Shown here: piece by piece, positions 46,256-55,304 of the stretch
Layout of the letters: every line of letters begins with the position of its first letter
Position numbering within the stretch: position 1 is the stretch's first letter
Source of the DNA: Maricaulis maris MCS10
Lineage (GTDB): Bacteria; Pseudomonadota; Alphaproteobacteria; Caulobacterales; Maricaulaceae
Direction: 5' to 3'
Length of the DNA stretch: 64,000 bases
NCBI RefSeq assembly: GCF_000014745.1
Contig: NC_008347.1
Location: 744,001 to 808,000, forward strand
Notes under the pieces: model-generated
Databases searched by the model: none
What the model was told of the DNA's origin: nothing
What the model saw: the letters and a program-made list of their open reading frames with translations, nothing else
Program-made: the position numbers and the translations under genes

Positions 46256-46921
46256 TTAGGTGGTATTGGCGTCCTTGATGGACATGACAGAGGAAAGCGG
46301 GACGCGAATGCCGCCCATTTCCACGATGACTTCGGACCCGGACAGGTCGACACCGGTAACCTGGGCGGCGGCGCGAATGGTGACAGGCAGATCGTCGCCA
46401 TCGGCATTCTGGGCGATGATTTCCATCGAGTAGACGCCGTCATCGAGGGCCGCGCCTCCATCACCCAGGCCATCCCAGGTGAAATCGTGCGTGCCGGCGG
46501 TGGTTTCGCCGTCGCGACGGGCAACGATGCGATCATCCTCATCGCGGATGATGATCGAAGAAGTCGTTGCCTCTTCCGGCACATTGTACTCCCAGCTGGC
46601 CTCGCCATTGGCCAGCATGGCCTGCGGCGTGAGCGCAGTTGCGACGCGACCGATATAGCTGACCGATGCACTCTGGGCGGCGGCCGACTGAAGCAGCAGC
46701 AGGTTTTCCAGGTTCTGGTTCTGGGCGATCTGCTGCTCGACGCTCGAGAAGTCGACCAGCTGGTTGACGAACTGGGTCGAGTCCAAGGGGTTGAGCGGAT
46801 CCTGGTTTTTCATCTGCTCGGTGAGCAGTGTCAGGAACATCTCGAAATTGTCGGCCAGGCCGGTCTGCGAATTCGCGAGAGACGGGCTGGTGGCACCGAG
46901 GCCGGAGACTGCATCTACCAT
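46256..46921 (-). CDS. flgD: Flagellar hook assembly (cap) protein FlgD
   Basis: A 221-residue protein. The N-terminal export and assembly region has FEMFLTLLTEQMKNQDPLNPLDSTQFVNQLVDFSSVEQQIAQNQNLE, the FlgD hallmark. The C-terminal part has FlgD Ig-like/Tudor features (HDFTWDGLGDGGAALDDGVYSMEI). It caps the growing hook. Nine nt downstream of fliK. Confidence 0.95.
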   Translation of the reverse strand: MVDAVSGLGATSPSLANSQTGLADNFEMFLTLLTEQMKNQDPLNPLDSTQFVNQLVDFSSVEQQIAQNQNLENLLLLQSAAAQSASVSYIGRVATALTPQAMLANGEASWEYNVPEEATTSSIIIRDEDDRIVARRDGETTAGTHDFTWDGLGDGGAALDDGVYSMEIIAQNADGDDLPVTIRAAAQVTGVDLSGSEVIVEMGGIRVPLSSVMSIKDANTT

Positions 46922-46930
46922 ATCGTGCTC

Positions 46931-48856
46931 CTAGACCTGCAAGTCGACGCCGGTGCGCCCGGACAGCAGGAAGCCGTAGGCTGAGCGCGGACGGGAGGAC
47001 AATTCATCCTCTGCGCGCTGGGCCAGTTCATTGGTCTGGGTGAAGATCGGAAGAGCCTCGCCCTTGTCGCGACCCTCGTCGTCAGCCGGGTTCTGCCCGT
47101 CATTCATCTGGAAGCTCAGCCCGTTCTCATCGAGTTCAAGGCCGGCCTCCGCCAGTGAGCGTTCGAGGTCGCGCGCCGAACGTTGCAACTCGTTGAGGGT
47201 TTCGGGGCGCTCGACGGTCAGTACCGCGTGGACCCGGTTGTCGGCGCGCAATTCGATCCGCACATCGACCTTGCCCAATTCGGCGGGGTCTAGCCGGATG
47301 TCAAAGACACGGTTGCCGTTGGCGACCTGCTTGGTGATCTGGCCCGCCAGCTGTGTCGTGGTGTGCGGCGTGAAGCGTTGCATCTGGCTGCCGCTTCGAT
47401 CGGCAGCCAGGCGACCCTCCATGCGTGACTGATTGAAGTCGGCCTCGGCCTGGACCGCCGCATCGAGCGCTGCGCCGTCCAGCCTGGCGGTCTGCTGCGC
47501 CTGGGCGTCGCCCAGGGCCACAGGCAGCGGTGTGATCGGTGAACCGGATTGGGCAGCCGTCGGCAGGGCGTCCTTGGTTGCAGCCAGGGCGGCTGCCGGA
47601 TCGCTGACTGTGGCGGTCGGGGTCGATGAATTCGAGGGCGCGCTGCCGGATGTTGCCGGGCTTGTGACACTGCTGCTCGACCGGGGCGAGCCTTGCGTGC
47701 CCGGATTCGGGCGTGCGGCAAGGCTGCTGGCCGTCTGCAGAGCGGGTGTGTCGGCGCCGCGCTGGCGCAATGGTGTCAGATCGGCGGCATCGCCGGGGCC
47801 GCGAACCGTGTCGGCAACGGTGGTCGTTGCCGCGGGAGCCGCGGCATTGCCACTTGCCGATGACGCCGCAGTAGCGGTCGCGGGCTTGGCCTCGACCGGC
47901 CCTGCTTTGGGCAGCCCGTCTCTTGGTGGAGCCGCCGGTTGAGCAGTCACTGGCGCTGCCATGGCTGCTGTATTTGTGGTGACCGTATTCGTGGCCGTAT
48001 TCGTCACAGTGGCGCTGCTCGTGGCAGTGCTGGTCGCGACGTCAGCCGGGGCGGGCTGAGCGGCAGTTGTTGGTGTCGCGCCAGCGGCTTGAACCGGAGT
48101 GCGGACGGCCGCCTCGATCGGTTGACCGGTAGAGGCGCCAGCCGCGCTGCCGGAGCTGGCTGTGCCAGCTGCGGTCGCGATCGGTGGCGTTGTAGCAGTG
48201 GCACCATTGGCCGTCGGAGCGGTCGCCGCCGGATGGGTCTGTGCAGCGGGAGTTGACGCTGCGGGCGATGGTGTAGTCGGGCCCGGCTTTGCCAGGATGT
48301 CTTCGGAGACCGGCTTGCCCGCTGCGACGCGCTTGTCGGTAGCAGCGGTCGCCGCCGACGGCGTCGGGTTGGCCGGAGTGATCGCGTCCTGGACCTGTAC
48401 GCGGGACTTGCTGCCGGTCGGGGCAATCGGTGCCACTGGCGTAACGGGAATGATGTCTTCGACCAACAGGTCGCCGTCGGCCAGGGCCGTGTCATCGGTC
48501 AGACCGGGTATGGCGGCCGATGGGGCGAAAGCATTGCTCGTGGATTCGAGCGCCGGGACGACACCCGCTGCATTGACGGGACCTGCCGCATTGACGGGGG
48601 CTGTGGCGCCAGGTGCGCTCGCATCCAGCGGCAGGGGAGAAATATTTGTCACAGCCGCACTGCGGACCGTCGCCGCCCCTGACGCAGCAGACTGGGCCTG
48701 ATTGGCGTTCACCATGAGTGCGAAGGCAGAGGACGCCGCCGTCACGGCTCCGACCGGCTGGTTTCCACTGGCCGTCCCCGGCACGGGTTGCGCCAAAGCG
48801 CCGCCGGCACCGCCAGGGTTGGTCAGCAAATTCGCAGGGGTCAGATTCGGCGACAT
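46931..48856 (-). CDS. fliK: Flagellar hook-length control protein FliK
   Basis: A 641-residue, strongly Ala/Thr/Pro-rich secreted ruler. The long low-complexity N-terminal 450 residues act as the measuring part in this family; the C-terminal switch domain (about 500-600) has FDIRLDPAELGKVDVRIELRADNRVHAVLTVERPETLNELQRS, which is diagnostic for FliK. A GTG at 48862 is also in frame; ATG at 48856 is preferred (GAAGAG about 7 nt upstream). First gene of the hook operon, preceded by a sigma-54 promoter. Confidence 0.9.
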   Translation of the reverse strand: MSPNLTPANLLTNPGGAGGALAQPVPGTASGNQPVGAVTAASSAFALMVNANQAQSAASGAATVRSAAVTNISPLPLDASAPGATAPVNAAGPVNAAGVVPALESTSNAFAPSAAIPGLTDDTALADGDLLVEDIIPVTPVAPIAPTGSKSRVQVQDAITPANPTPSAATAATDKRVAAGKPVSEDILAKPGPTTPSPAASTPAAQTHPAATAPTANGATATTPPIATAAGTASSGSAAGASTGQPIEAAVRTPVQAAGATPTTAAQPAPADVATSTATSSATVTNTATNTVTTNTAAMAAPVTAQPAAPPRDGLPKAGPVEAKPATATAASSASGNAAAPAATTTVADTVRGPGDAADLTPLRQRGADTPALQTASSLAARPNPGTQGSPRSSSSVTSPATSGSAPSNSSTPTATVSDPAAALAATKDALPTAAQSGSPITPLPVALGDAQAQQTARLDGAALDAAVQAEADFNQSRMEGRLAADRSGSQMQRFTPHTTTQLAGQITKQVANGNRVFDIRLDPAELGKVDVRIELRADNRVHAVLTVERPETLNELQRSARDLERSLAEAGLELDENGLSFQMNDGQNPADDEGRDKGEALPIFTQTNELAQRAEDELSSRPRSAYGFLLSGRTGVDLQV

Positions 48857-48912
48857 GGACACTCTTCAACTGCGGCAAGGCACACATAATGCCTCGTTTC
48901 AACAACGGGATC

Positions 48913-48927
48913 GCAAAGGCTGTGCCA
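48913..48927 (-). promoter_or_regulatory. Sigma-54 promoter of fliK-flgD-flgE
   Basis: On the minus strand the site reads TGGCACAGCCTTTGC, with the -24 GG and -12 GC elements at the canonical 10-bp spacing. Transcription would begin near 48902, about 46 nt before the fliK ATG. Confidence 0.75.
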
Positions 48928-49177
48928 ATCGCAATTGCCATCAAGATGCTGATTTTATGTGTTAATTTGCGGGTAATACCTTGCGCTGGGCAGGAATATC
49001 CGGCCTTGCTTGCCGCCGGTGGGCGCTATTTGCCGGGTGACCCGACCCGCTGGTCTCGTGACGTCCAGCCGAAGGGCCGGCTGACCGTGTTGCCGCGCGT
49101 GAGCTCACGCGCGTGCAGGCCCGCGAGGCGGATCCAGACGGCTTCGCTCGGGATTGGCACCAGGGCGTCTGCGCGAC

Positions 49178-49192
49178 TGGCCCGGCGCTTGC
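49178..49192 (+). promoter_or_regulatory. Sigma-54 promoter of flgK-flgL
   Basis: TGGCCCGGCGCTTGC has the -24 GG and -12 GC at canonical spacing. It lies about 205 nt before the flgK ATG, so the leader would be long. Confidence 0.7.
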
Positions 49193-49398
49193 GATGGTTA
49201 AGGCACGCCCCGGCAGGTGCAGCCGGGACAGGAAGTTGGAAAGCACATGAAAAAGCAAATGAAGGCAGAAGGTTACGGCATGGAATGCCCTGCGGAGGCG
49301 CCCCTCGGGATGATCGCCTCGCTGGGCAAGGCTTGCCGCTTTGACGGCAGAATCCGCCGGGACCGCCTCGATTTTGCCGCCTGTGCAGGGAGCCTCAC

Positions 49399-51540
49399 AT
49401 GTCGTTGAGCGGTATTCTCGGCAACGCCCTTTCGGGTTTGCAGGCCAGCCAGGCCGGATTGCGGGCGTCCTCCAACAACGTCGCCAACGTCAACACGCCC
49501 GGCTATGCCCGGACCATTGCCAGTGTCGAGGCGCGCAATGTCGGTGGCGTCGCCATGGGCGTGCAGGTCAACGGCATTGTCCGCATCGTTGATCGACACC
49601 TCCAGCTGACATCCCTGCGCAGCATTTCCGATGCCAGTGTTACCCAGACCAATGCCACGGCGCTGGACCGCCTGCAGTCGCAATTCGGCAATCTCGATGA
49701 CAGCGGCTCGATTTTCGCCCGTCTCAATGCGTCGTTCACCGGACTCTCCCAGGCCAGTGTTGATCCGACCCTGTCGGTTGCGCGCCTGTCGGCAGCAGCC
49801 GATCTCGACAGCTTTTTCACCGAGGCCGAGCGCCTGTCCGGCGAAATCCGCACGCAGCGGCAAGAGGCCGACTCCCAGATCAATGCGACGCTGCAGCGGT
49901 CCAATGAGATCCTGCGCGAGCTGTTTGATCTCAACGCCAGTGTGCAGAGCGTCGCATCGAGTGGTGGCGACAGTTCGGGGGCGGAAAACCGGGTGTCCGA
50001 ACTGCTCGACGAATTGTCGCAACACATGGATGTCCGCGCCGATTTCCAGGGCAATGGCCGTGTCGTGCTGCGCACCACCGACGGTGTGCTGCTGCTCGAC
50101 AACTATCCGGCCAACCTCACCTACAAGGTTTCCGGTTCCGGTTCCTACGGGGTGGAGTATGGCAAGATTTACGCGGAATCGCCCAATGGCGGTAATCCGC
50201 AGGAACTCGACAGCCACATCACCTCGGGGTCGCTACGGGCCTTGATCGACCTGCGTGACCATACGCTGCCGGATGTCGCCGAAGAACTGGCCGAAATGAC
50301 CGCCGGCGCCGCTGACGCACTCAATGCGGCCCACAACAACTCCGCCGCCTATCCGGCCCCGCAGACCCTGACCGGTCGCAATACCGGGCTGGAAAGCACG
50401 GACTCCCACAATTTCACGGGCGCCACCACCCTGGCTGTCGCTGACAGCACGGGCCAGCTGGTGCGGCGCATCGACGTCGATTTCGACGCCGCCACCTATT
50501 CGGTGGATGGCGGAGCGGCGGTCGCCTTTGCCGGCACGGTTGGCGATCTCGCGGCGGCTCTGAATACCGCCCTGGCGGGGGTCGGCTCGGCGAGCTTTGC
50601 CAATGGGGTGCTGTCCGTGTCGGCCAGCTCCGCCAATAATGGCGTCGCCTTCCTGCAGGATGAAGTGTCACCGTCCGACCGGGGCGGGCGGGGCCTGTCG
50701 CACTTCTTCGGCCTGAATGATCTCGTGCGTTCCGACAAGCCGGGCTTCTTCGAGATCGGCATGTCAGCCGCAGAGCCCCACAATTTCACCACCGGCACGT
50801 CGCTCTCCTTCCGGGTCGACACGGTGAACGGCAAGACTGCCGGGAGCTACACGATCCCGATGGTCACGGGCGGTTCTGTCGGCGACATCATCACGGCGCT
50901 CAATGATACGACCAGTGGCGTGGGCCGCTACGTCACCTTTGCGCTGGATAGCGATGGCCAGCTCGATTACACGGCCAATCCCGGATACGAGGGTTTTGAG
51001 CTGGCGCTGACGGGCGATGACACCTCTCGTGGCACGAGCGGGGTCTCCTTTTCCGACCTGTTCGGCATTGGGCTGGATGCCCGGGCCTCACGCGCTGAAG
51101 GGTTCGCCGTCGATACCAAAATCCGGGCCGACTCATCACGTCTCGCACTGGGCAAGCTCGACATCGACGCCGCGACCGTGGTCGGTGATTACGTGCTGTC
51201 TTCCGGTGACAATCGCGGCGGCTCTGCCCTGCAGGCAGCCCTGTCGACGCCGCGTGCCTTTGATGCCGCCGGTTCGCTGGCCACCTCGACCGCCAGCCTG
51301 GGCGACTACACCGCCCGGATTGCCGGCACGATCGGTTCGCGCGCGGCCCGCGCCGAGAGCGAGGCCGCTTCGGCGGCGACGCTGCAGGCAACAGCCGCCC
51401 AGAAACGGGCCGATGTCGAGGGGGTCAGCCTCGACGAGGAACTGGCAGCGATGACGCTCTACCAGCAATCCTACAATGCCGCCGCGCGCATGCTGCAGGC
51501 GGCCAAGGAAATGACCGATACCCTGATGGGCATCGTCTAG
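49399..51540 (+). CDS. flgK: Flagellar hook-associated protein 1, FlgK
   Basis: A 713-residue hook-filament junction protein, longer than the 550 or so residues of enteric FlgK. N-terminal D0: SLSGILGNALSGLQASQAGLRASSNNVANVNTPGYART; C-terminal D0: EGVSLDEELAAMTLYQQSYNAAARMLQAAKEMTDTLMGIV. The enlarged middle holds two regions with the shared phrase PHNFT/SHNFTGATTL, suggesting duplicated insert domains (about 335-460 and 455-560). AGGGAG precedes the ATG. Transcribed from a sigma-54 promoter, with flgL 15 nt downstream. Confidence 0.95.
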   Translation: MSLSGILGNALSGLQASQAGLRASSNNVANVNTPGYARTIASVEARNVGGVAMGVQVNGIVRIVDRHLQLTSLRSISDASVTQTNATALDRLQSQFGNLDDSGSIFARLNASFTGLSQASVDPTLSVARLSAAADLDSFFTEAERLSGEIRTQRQEADSQINATLQRSNEILRELFDLNASVQSVASSGGDSSGAENRVSELLDELSQHMDVRADFQGNGRVVLRTTDGVLLLDNYPANLTYKVSGSGSYGVEYGKIYAESPNGGNPQELDSHITSGSLRALIDLRDHTLPDVAEELAEMTAGAADALNAAHNNSAAYPAPQTLTGRNTGLESTDSHNFTGATTLAVADSTGQLVRRIDVDFDAATYSVDGGAAVAFAGTVGDLAAALNTALAGVGSASFANGVLSVSASSANNGVAFLQDEVSPSDRGGRGLSHFFGLNDLVRSDKPGFFEIGMSAAEPHNFTTGTSLSFRVDTVNGKTAGSYTIPMVTGGSVGDIITALNDTTSGVGRYVTFALDSDGQLDYTANPGYEGFELALTGDDTSRGTSGVSFSDLFGIGLDARASRAEGFAVDTKIRADSSRLALGKLDIDAATVVGDYVLSSGDNRGGSALQAALSTPRAFDAAGSLATSTASLGDYTARIAGTIGSRAARAESEAASAATLQATAAQKRADVEGVSLDEELAAMTLYQQSYNAAARMLQAAKEMTDTLMGIV

Positions 51541-51555
51541 GAGGTAATTCGAATC

Positions 51556-52470
51556 ATGACCCGTGTTTCCACCTTCGCCGCCAACCAGAGCGCCCTGATG
51601 GACCTGATGAAGGCCCAGAAGGCGGTGTTCGACGCGCAGAAACAATTGACCACCGGCAAACTCGCCACCGACCTCAAGGGCGTCGGTCACCAGGCCGAGA
51701 CCCTGTCCGCCACCCGCGCCGCCCTGCAGCGCGCCGATGCCTATGAGGAGGCCGCGATCCGCACCGAGGCCCGGCTCGAGAGCCAGGATGTTGCGATGGG
51801 GCGGATGGCCGATGCGATCACCGACCTGCGCCTCGCCGTGACCTCGAAGGATGGCGATTACACGATGCATCAGGTCCGCGAGGCCTTCAATGCGATCGCC
51901 AACTCGCTCAATACCCAGCACGCCGGCACCTATGTGTTCGGTGGTACGCGCACCGATACGCCGCCCGTTTCGACCAATGATCTCAACGATCTGGTCGCGA
52001 TGGGCTCGGCATCCGAGGCCTTCGTCAACAATGATCGCCGTCCGCAGGTCCAGCTCGACCAGAATCTGACCATCGAGACCGGCATGCTGGCCAGTGATGT
52101 CGGCGGTGAGGTGTTTGACAGCTTCAAGCGCATCGCCGATTTCGACGCCGGTGCGAACGGACCTTTCGGCAGACCGCTCAGCGCGGCCCAGGAAACCTTC
52201 CTCAATGGCGAGATCCAGAACGTCATCACGGCGCTGGACAATATCTACACCAAGATCGGTGAGAATGGTGCTGCCCAGGCGAATGTCGAAACGGTCAAGA
52301 ATTCGCACAGCGACCGTCAGGTCTTCCTGCAGCAGATGCTGTCTGACCTCGAGGATGTCGACATGGCCGAAGCCGCCACCCGCTTCCAGGCTGCCCAGAC
52401 AGCCCTCGACGTCTCCGCCAAGACCTTCTCCTCGCTCAGCCAGGTTTCCCTGCTGAACTTCCTGAGGTAA
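51556..52470 (+). CDS. flgL: Flagellar hook-associated protein 3, FlgL
   Basis: A 304-residue flagellin-like protein. N-terminal MTRVSTFAANQSALMDLMKAQKAVFDAQKQLTTGKLATDL and C-terminal DVDMAEAATRFQAAQTALDVSAKTFSSLSQVSLLNFL are the helical D0/D1 ends of FlgL; YVFGGTRTDTPPV marks the first beta insertion. It forms the junction layer between FlgK and the filament. GGAGG precedes the ATG. Confidence 0.95.
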   Translation: MTRVSTFAANQSALMDLMKAQKAVFDAQKQLTTGKLATDLKGVGHQAETLSATRAALQRADAYEEAAIRTEARLESQDVAMGRMADAITDLRLAVTSKDGDYTMHQVREAFNAIANSLNTQHAGTYVFGGTRTDTPPVSTNDLNDLVAMGSASEAFVNNDRRPQVQLDQNLTIETGMLASDVGGEVFDSFKRIADFDAGANGPFGRPLSAAQETFLNGEIQNVITALDNIYTKIGENGAAQANVETVKNSHSDRQVFLQQMLSDLEDVDMAEAATRFQAAQTALDVSAKTFSSLSQVSLLNFLR

Positions 52471-52524
52471 TAGGCGTCATCTTCAACCGTTTGCTGCGGG
52501 CCTTGACCCCGCTGGAGGCGATAA

Positions 52525-53742
52525 ATGACGACCGACCTTACCGGCCGCGCTCGTGCGCAGGCCGATGATCTCATTTCACGTTTGGGACTCGCCGGCGATC
52601 CGCTGGGGCTGGGTGGCAATCCCGGTGACCATCGCGTCGTGGTGGCCATGTCCGGCGGTGTCGACAGCTCGGTGACCGCGGCGCTGCTGCATCATCTCGG
52701 CTATGACGTCGTCGGCGTGACGCTGCAGCTCTATGATCACGGCGCCGCCATGGCCAAGAAGGGCGCCTGTTGTGCCGGCCAGGACATTTACGACGCCAAG
52801 CGCGTCGCCGAGGCCTGCGGCTTTCGCCATTATGTGCTCGATTATGAAAGCCGCTTCCGCGAGGCGGTGATCGAGGAGTTTGCCGACACCTATCTGGCCG
52901 GCTTCACGCCCATCCCCTGCGTGCGCTGCAACCAGACCGTCAAATTCGCCGACCTTCTGACCACCGCCCGCCAATTGGGCGCGGTGTGCATGGCGACGGG
53001 GCACTACATCCAGCGCGTCGACGGGCCCAATGGGGCAGAGCTCCGCCGCGCCGCCGATGCCGGCAAGGACCAGTCCTATTTCCTGTTCGCGACCACGCAT
53101 GACCAGCTCGACTTCCTGCGCTTTCCACTGGGTCATCTGAACAAGGACCAGACGCGGGAACTGGCCGAGGCCTTCGGGCTCATCGTCGCCGACAAGCCGG
53201 ACAGCCAGGACATCTGCTTCGTGCCCAATGGCCGCTATGTCGACATTGTCGAGAAAGTCCGCCCCGGCGCCTCGCGTCCCGGCGAGATCGTGCATGTCGA
53301 TGGCCGGGTTCTGGGCACACATGAGGGCGTGATCCGCTACACGGTCGGCCAGCGCCGCGGCCTCAAGATCGCCGTCGGTGATCCGCTCTATGTGGTCCGT
53401 CTCGATGCCGCCAAGGCCGAAGTGGTCGTCGGCCCGCGCGAAGCGCTGGAAATCGACACGATCGCCCTCAAGGACATCAACTGGCTGGGCGATGAGGCCC
53501 CGCTGGACGGCGCACCCGTGCGGGTGAAGGTCCGCTCCACCCGCCCGCCGGTTCCCGCCGCCCTGTCGGTCGACGGCGATGATATCCGCGTGGTGCTTGC
53601 CAGGGGCGAGGAAGGCGTGGCGCCGGGCCAGGCTTGCGTCTTCTATTCGTCTGATGACGAGGACCGGGTGCTGGGCGGTGGCTGGATCACCAGCACCAGC
53701 GGCGGGAGTGGTGGTTCGAGCGGGGTTCGGTTGATCGGCTGA
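52525..53742 (+). CDS. mnmA: tRNA-specific 2-thiouridylase MnmA
   Basis: A 405-residue enzyme that thiolates U34 of tRNA Lys, Glu and Gln, using sulfur relayed from IscS. The PP-loop is SGGVDSS (43-49). Catalytic cysteines are Cys135 in [11 protein letters not shown] and Cys231 in SQDICFVP; the tRNA-binding and beta-barrel domains follow ([12 protein letters not shown]). The C-terminus has a Gly/Ser-rich tail ([11 protein letters not shown]) beyond the normal end. GGAGG 6 nt upstream supports ATG at 52525. It follows flgL by 54 nt but is not functionally linked to it. Confidence 0.96.
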   Translation: MTTDLTGRARAQADDLISRLGLAGDPLGLGGNPGDHRVVVAMSGGVDSSVTAALLHHLGYDVVGVTLQLYDHGAAMAKKGACCAGQDIYDAKRVAEACGFRHYVLDYESRFREAVIEEFADTYLAGFTPIPCVRCNQTVKFADLLTTARQLGAVCMATGHYIQRVDGPNGAELRRAADAGKDQSYFLFATTHDQLDFLRFPLGHLNKDQTRELAEAFGLIVADKPDSQDICFVPNGRYVDIVEKVRPGASRPGEIVHVDGRVLGTHEGVIRYTVGQRRGLKIAVGDPLYVVRLDAAKAEVVVGPREALEIDTIALKDINWLGDEAPLDGAPVRVKVRSTRPPVPAALSVDGDDIRVVLARGEEGVAPGQACVFYSSDDEDRVLGGGWITSTSGGSGGSSGVRLIG

Positions 53743-53834
53743 GGACGGCGTCGCGGACGCTTTTTCTCGACGAACTTCCATTTGTCATCCCGGGCGGGAG
53801 CGTTGTGGACCCCACCGCCGGCGCTCCCCCTTTT

Positions 53835-53954
53835 CATTTTTCCCGGAGGCGCGCAGCGCCATCCGGGACCGACGGGAGACTCATCGCTTGCCGGACGGGT
53901 TCGTAGGTCCCGGCTCTCCGCCCCGCTTTTGCGGGGCTGCGGCCGGGAAAAATG
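53835..53954. repeat. 120-bp three-hairpin palindromic element, family B copy 2
   Basis: Ends are a perfect 12-bp inverted repeat (CATTTTTCCCGG at 53835-53846, complement at 53943-53954). Inside lie a left hairpin (GGCGC-GCA-GCGCC), a central stem CCGGGACC/GGTCCCGG (53863-53870 with 53906-53913) and a right hairpin GCCCCGC-TTTT-GCGGGGC (53920-53937). Total length and order of parts equal those of the element at 25399-25518, although most bases differ; the GGGACC...GGTCCC core is shared. Confidence 0.75.
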
Positions 53955-54015
53955 GGTTTGGGTTTGCGGCGGCGGGGGCAGAAGAGCGACGCTTATCCCC
54001 GCCGTGCACCACCTT

Positions 54016-54118
54016 CCTTCTCCCTTGGGAGAAGGTGCGCGTAGCGCGGATGAGGGGGGATGCTCCCTGTTTTTACCGGGGTTTACCCCTCACCCCGGCC
54101 CTCTCCCAAGGGAGAGGG
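54016..54118. repeat. Paired-hairpin intergenic repeat
   Basis: Two near-identical hairpins (CCTTCTCCC-TT-GGGAGAAGG at 54016-54035 and CCCTCTCCC-AA-GGGAGAGGG at 54099-54118) flank about 60 bp that contains GATGAGGGG and CCCCTCACC, themselves complementary. The outer sequence (CTCACCCCGGCCCTCTCCC) resembles a very widespread proteobacterial intergenic repeat. Confidence 0.7.
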
Positions 54119-54545
54119 AAAACGTGCTCTGCCAGAAAAAACCCTAAAACTTATCCTCCCCCCTTATCCGCCATGGGACACTGCCCTCGGTTTTCGGGAC
54201 GGGAGGCGCGAGCTCAGTCACTTGTGCCCGGAAGCGAGCGGAGCCTGTCCGCGCGTTGGATGTGACATTCCAAAGCTCCGGCAGGGCGTGCGACCAGGTC
54301 GCGGGGCACTAAACGACCGACCCCATCTACCTGACGCATTGGAATCGGGGGCGAGAGCGTCCGGGAAATCTCCGAGAACGGGATGTTGGCGATGTCACGT
54401 TTTTCAAATCAAACCGGTTGACGGCATTGGCCGGCATCCCGTTCCCCTCCCACCCAAACGCCAGGCGATGTCGCCGTGGCGATGCGGGTGCTTGCCCGTG
54501 ATGGCAGGCGCCGACTATCCTGATCCTTAAACCCGGCGAGGCCTG

Positions 54546-55265
54546 ATGCGTATTTTCCTGATCCTTTTCTTCAGCGTCGTGCTGGCCCCGATGGCCCGGG
54601 CGCAACCGGAGAGCCCCGATCCGGCGCCCTTTATTGCTGCCTGCGAAGCGGGTGACGGGTTTTCCTGTCTTTACGCCTATGGCGTCCAGCAGCGCGCCGA
54701 CAGTCGTTTCTGGCTGACCGATGAGGGCGTGGCCCTGTTTGTGCGCGGTTGCGAGGTCGGGTCGGACCGGGCCTGCTGGGTGTTCGAGCGCATCAACACG
54801 CCGAACCCGTATGGGCCGATCCGTTATGACCGCGCGCGCTATCTGCCCATCGCCCTGTCAGGCTGTGAACGCGGCAGTTCGATGGCGTGCTGGCAGGCGG
54901 CGGGCTTTTTCGAGGATGGCAGTGTGGCCGATCGCGAGCGCGGCGAGGCGCTGGCCCGCCAGTCCTGCGAGGCCGGCTTTTCCGATGGCTGTGCCCGGCA
55001 GGCCGATCTGCTGGCCTCGCTGGACCGCAATGCACTGGAGGCCTCACGGGCGGCCTGCTACGGCAATCGTGTCGGCCGGATGCGCAAGCTGGGTGATTGC
55101 CAAGTGGTGTGCGCCGAGGGCGACGGGACGGCGTGCTACGAGCTGGCCCTGATGTATCACCGCGGCCGCGACGGCGCCCAGACCATGCGCCGCGATGCCG
55201 GACAGGCGCGCGAGCTGTTCGCGCGGGCTTGCGAGCTGGGTGAAGAGGCGGCGTGCGGGCGTTAG
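54546..55265 (+). CDS. Exported cysteine-rich Sel1-like protein
   Basis: A 239-residue exported protein. Signal peptide MRIFLILFFSVVLAPMARA. The mature part contains about five irregular Sel1/TPR-type units of the form C-(E/A)xG-x-(A)C-x3-A, such as ACEAGDGFSCLYAYG, CERGSSMACWQAAGFFEDG and CAEGDGTACYELALMYHRG, with regularly spaced cysteines that probably form disulfides (as in Helicobacter cysteine-rich proteins). Probably a periplasmic protein-binding scaffold. A paralogous gene follows 39 nt downstream. Confidence 0.7.
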   Translation: MRIFLILFFSVVLAPMARAQPESPDPAPFIAACEAGDGFSCLYAYGVQQRADSRFWLTDEGVALFVRGCEVGSDRACWVFERINTPNPYGPIRYDRARYLPIALSGCERGSSMACWQAAGFFEDGSVADRERGEALARQSCEAGFSDGCARQADLLASLDRNALEASRAACYGNRVGRMRKLGDCQVVCAEGDGTACYELALMYHRGRDGAQTMRRDAGQARELFARACELGEEAACGR

Positions 55266-55304
55266 GTCGCGGCGATTTTTGGCACTCCAGCTTCAGGAGC
55301 ATGC

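Larger units (their letters stand above)
48857..49398. other. Divergent late-flagellar control region (fliK / flgK)
   Basis: This 542-bp gap carries two divergent sigma-54 promoters (48913-48927 minus, 49178-49192 plus). The roughly 250 bp between them is where FlbD enhancer sites and a DNA-bending protein would be expected, but no ftr motif could be identified with confidence. A short dyad (CAGCC...GGCTG) is at about 49066-49083. Short ORFs here are not credible genes. Confidence 0.65.
53743..54545. other. Repeat-filled gene-poor region
   Basis: About 800 bp with no credible gene. It holds a GTCATCCC-type fragment (53782-53793), a full 120-bp family B element (53835-53954) and a two-hairpin repeat (54016-54118). 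From about 54130 to 54545 nothing was recognised except the ribosome binding site (GAGG) of the gene at 54546. Confidence 0.7.

Noticed and set aside
48962-49408. Two short frames (98 and 63 codons) in the fliK-flgK gap
   Set aside because: No ribosome binding sites, shadow-like composition, and they overlap the sigma-54 promoter region.
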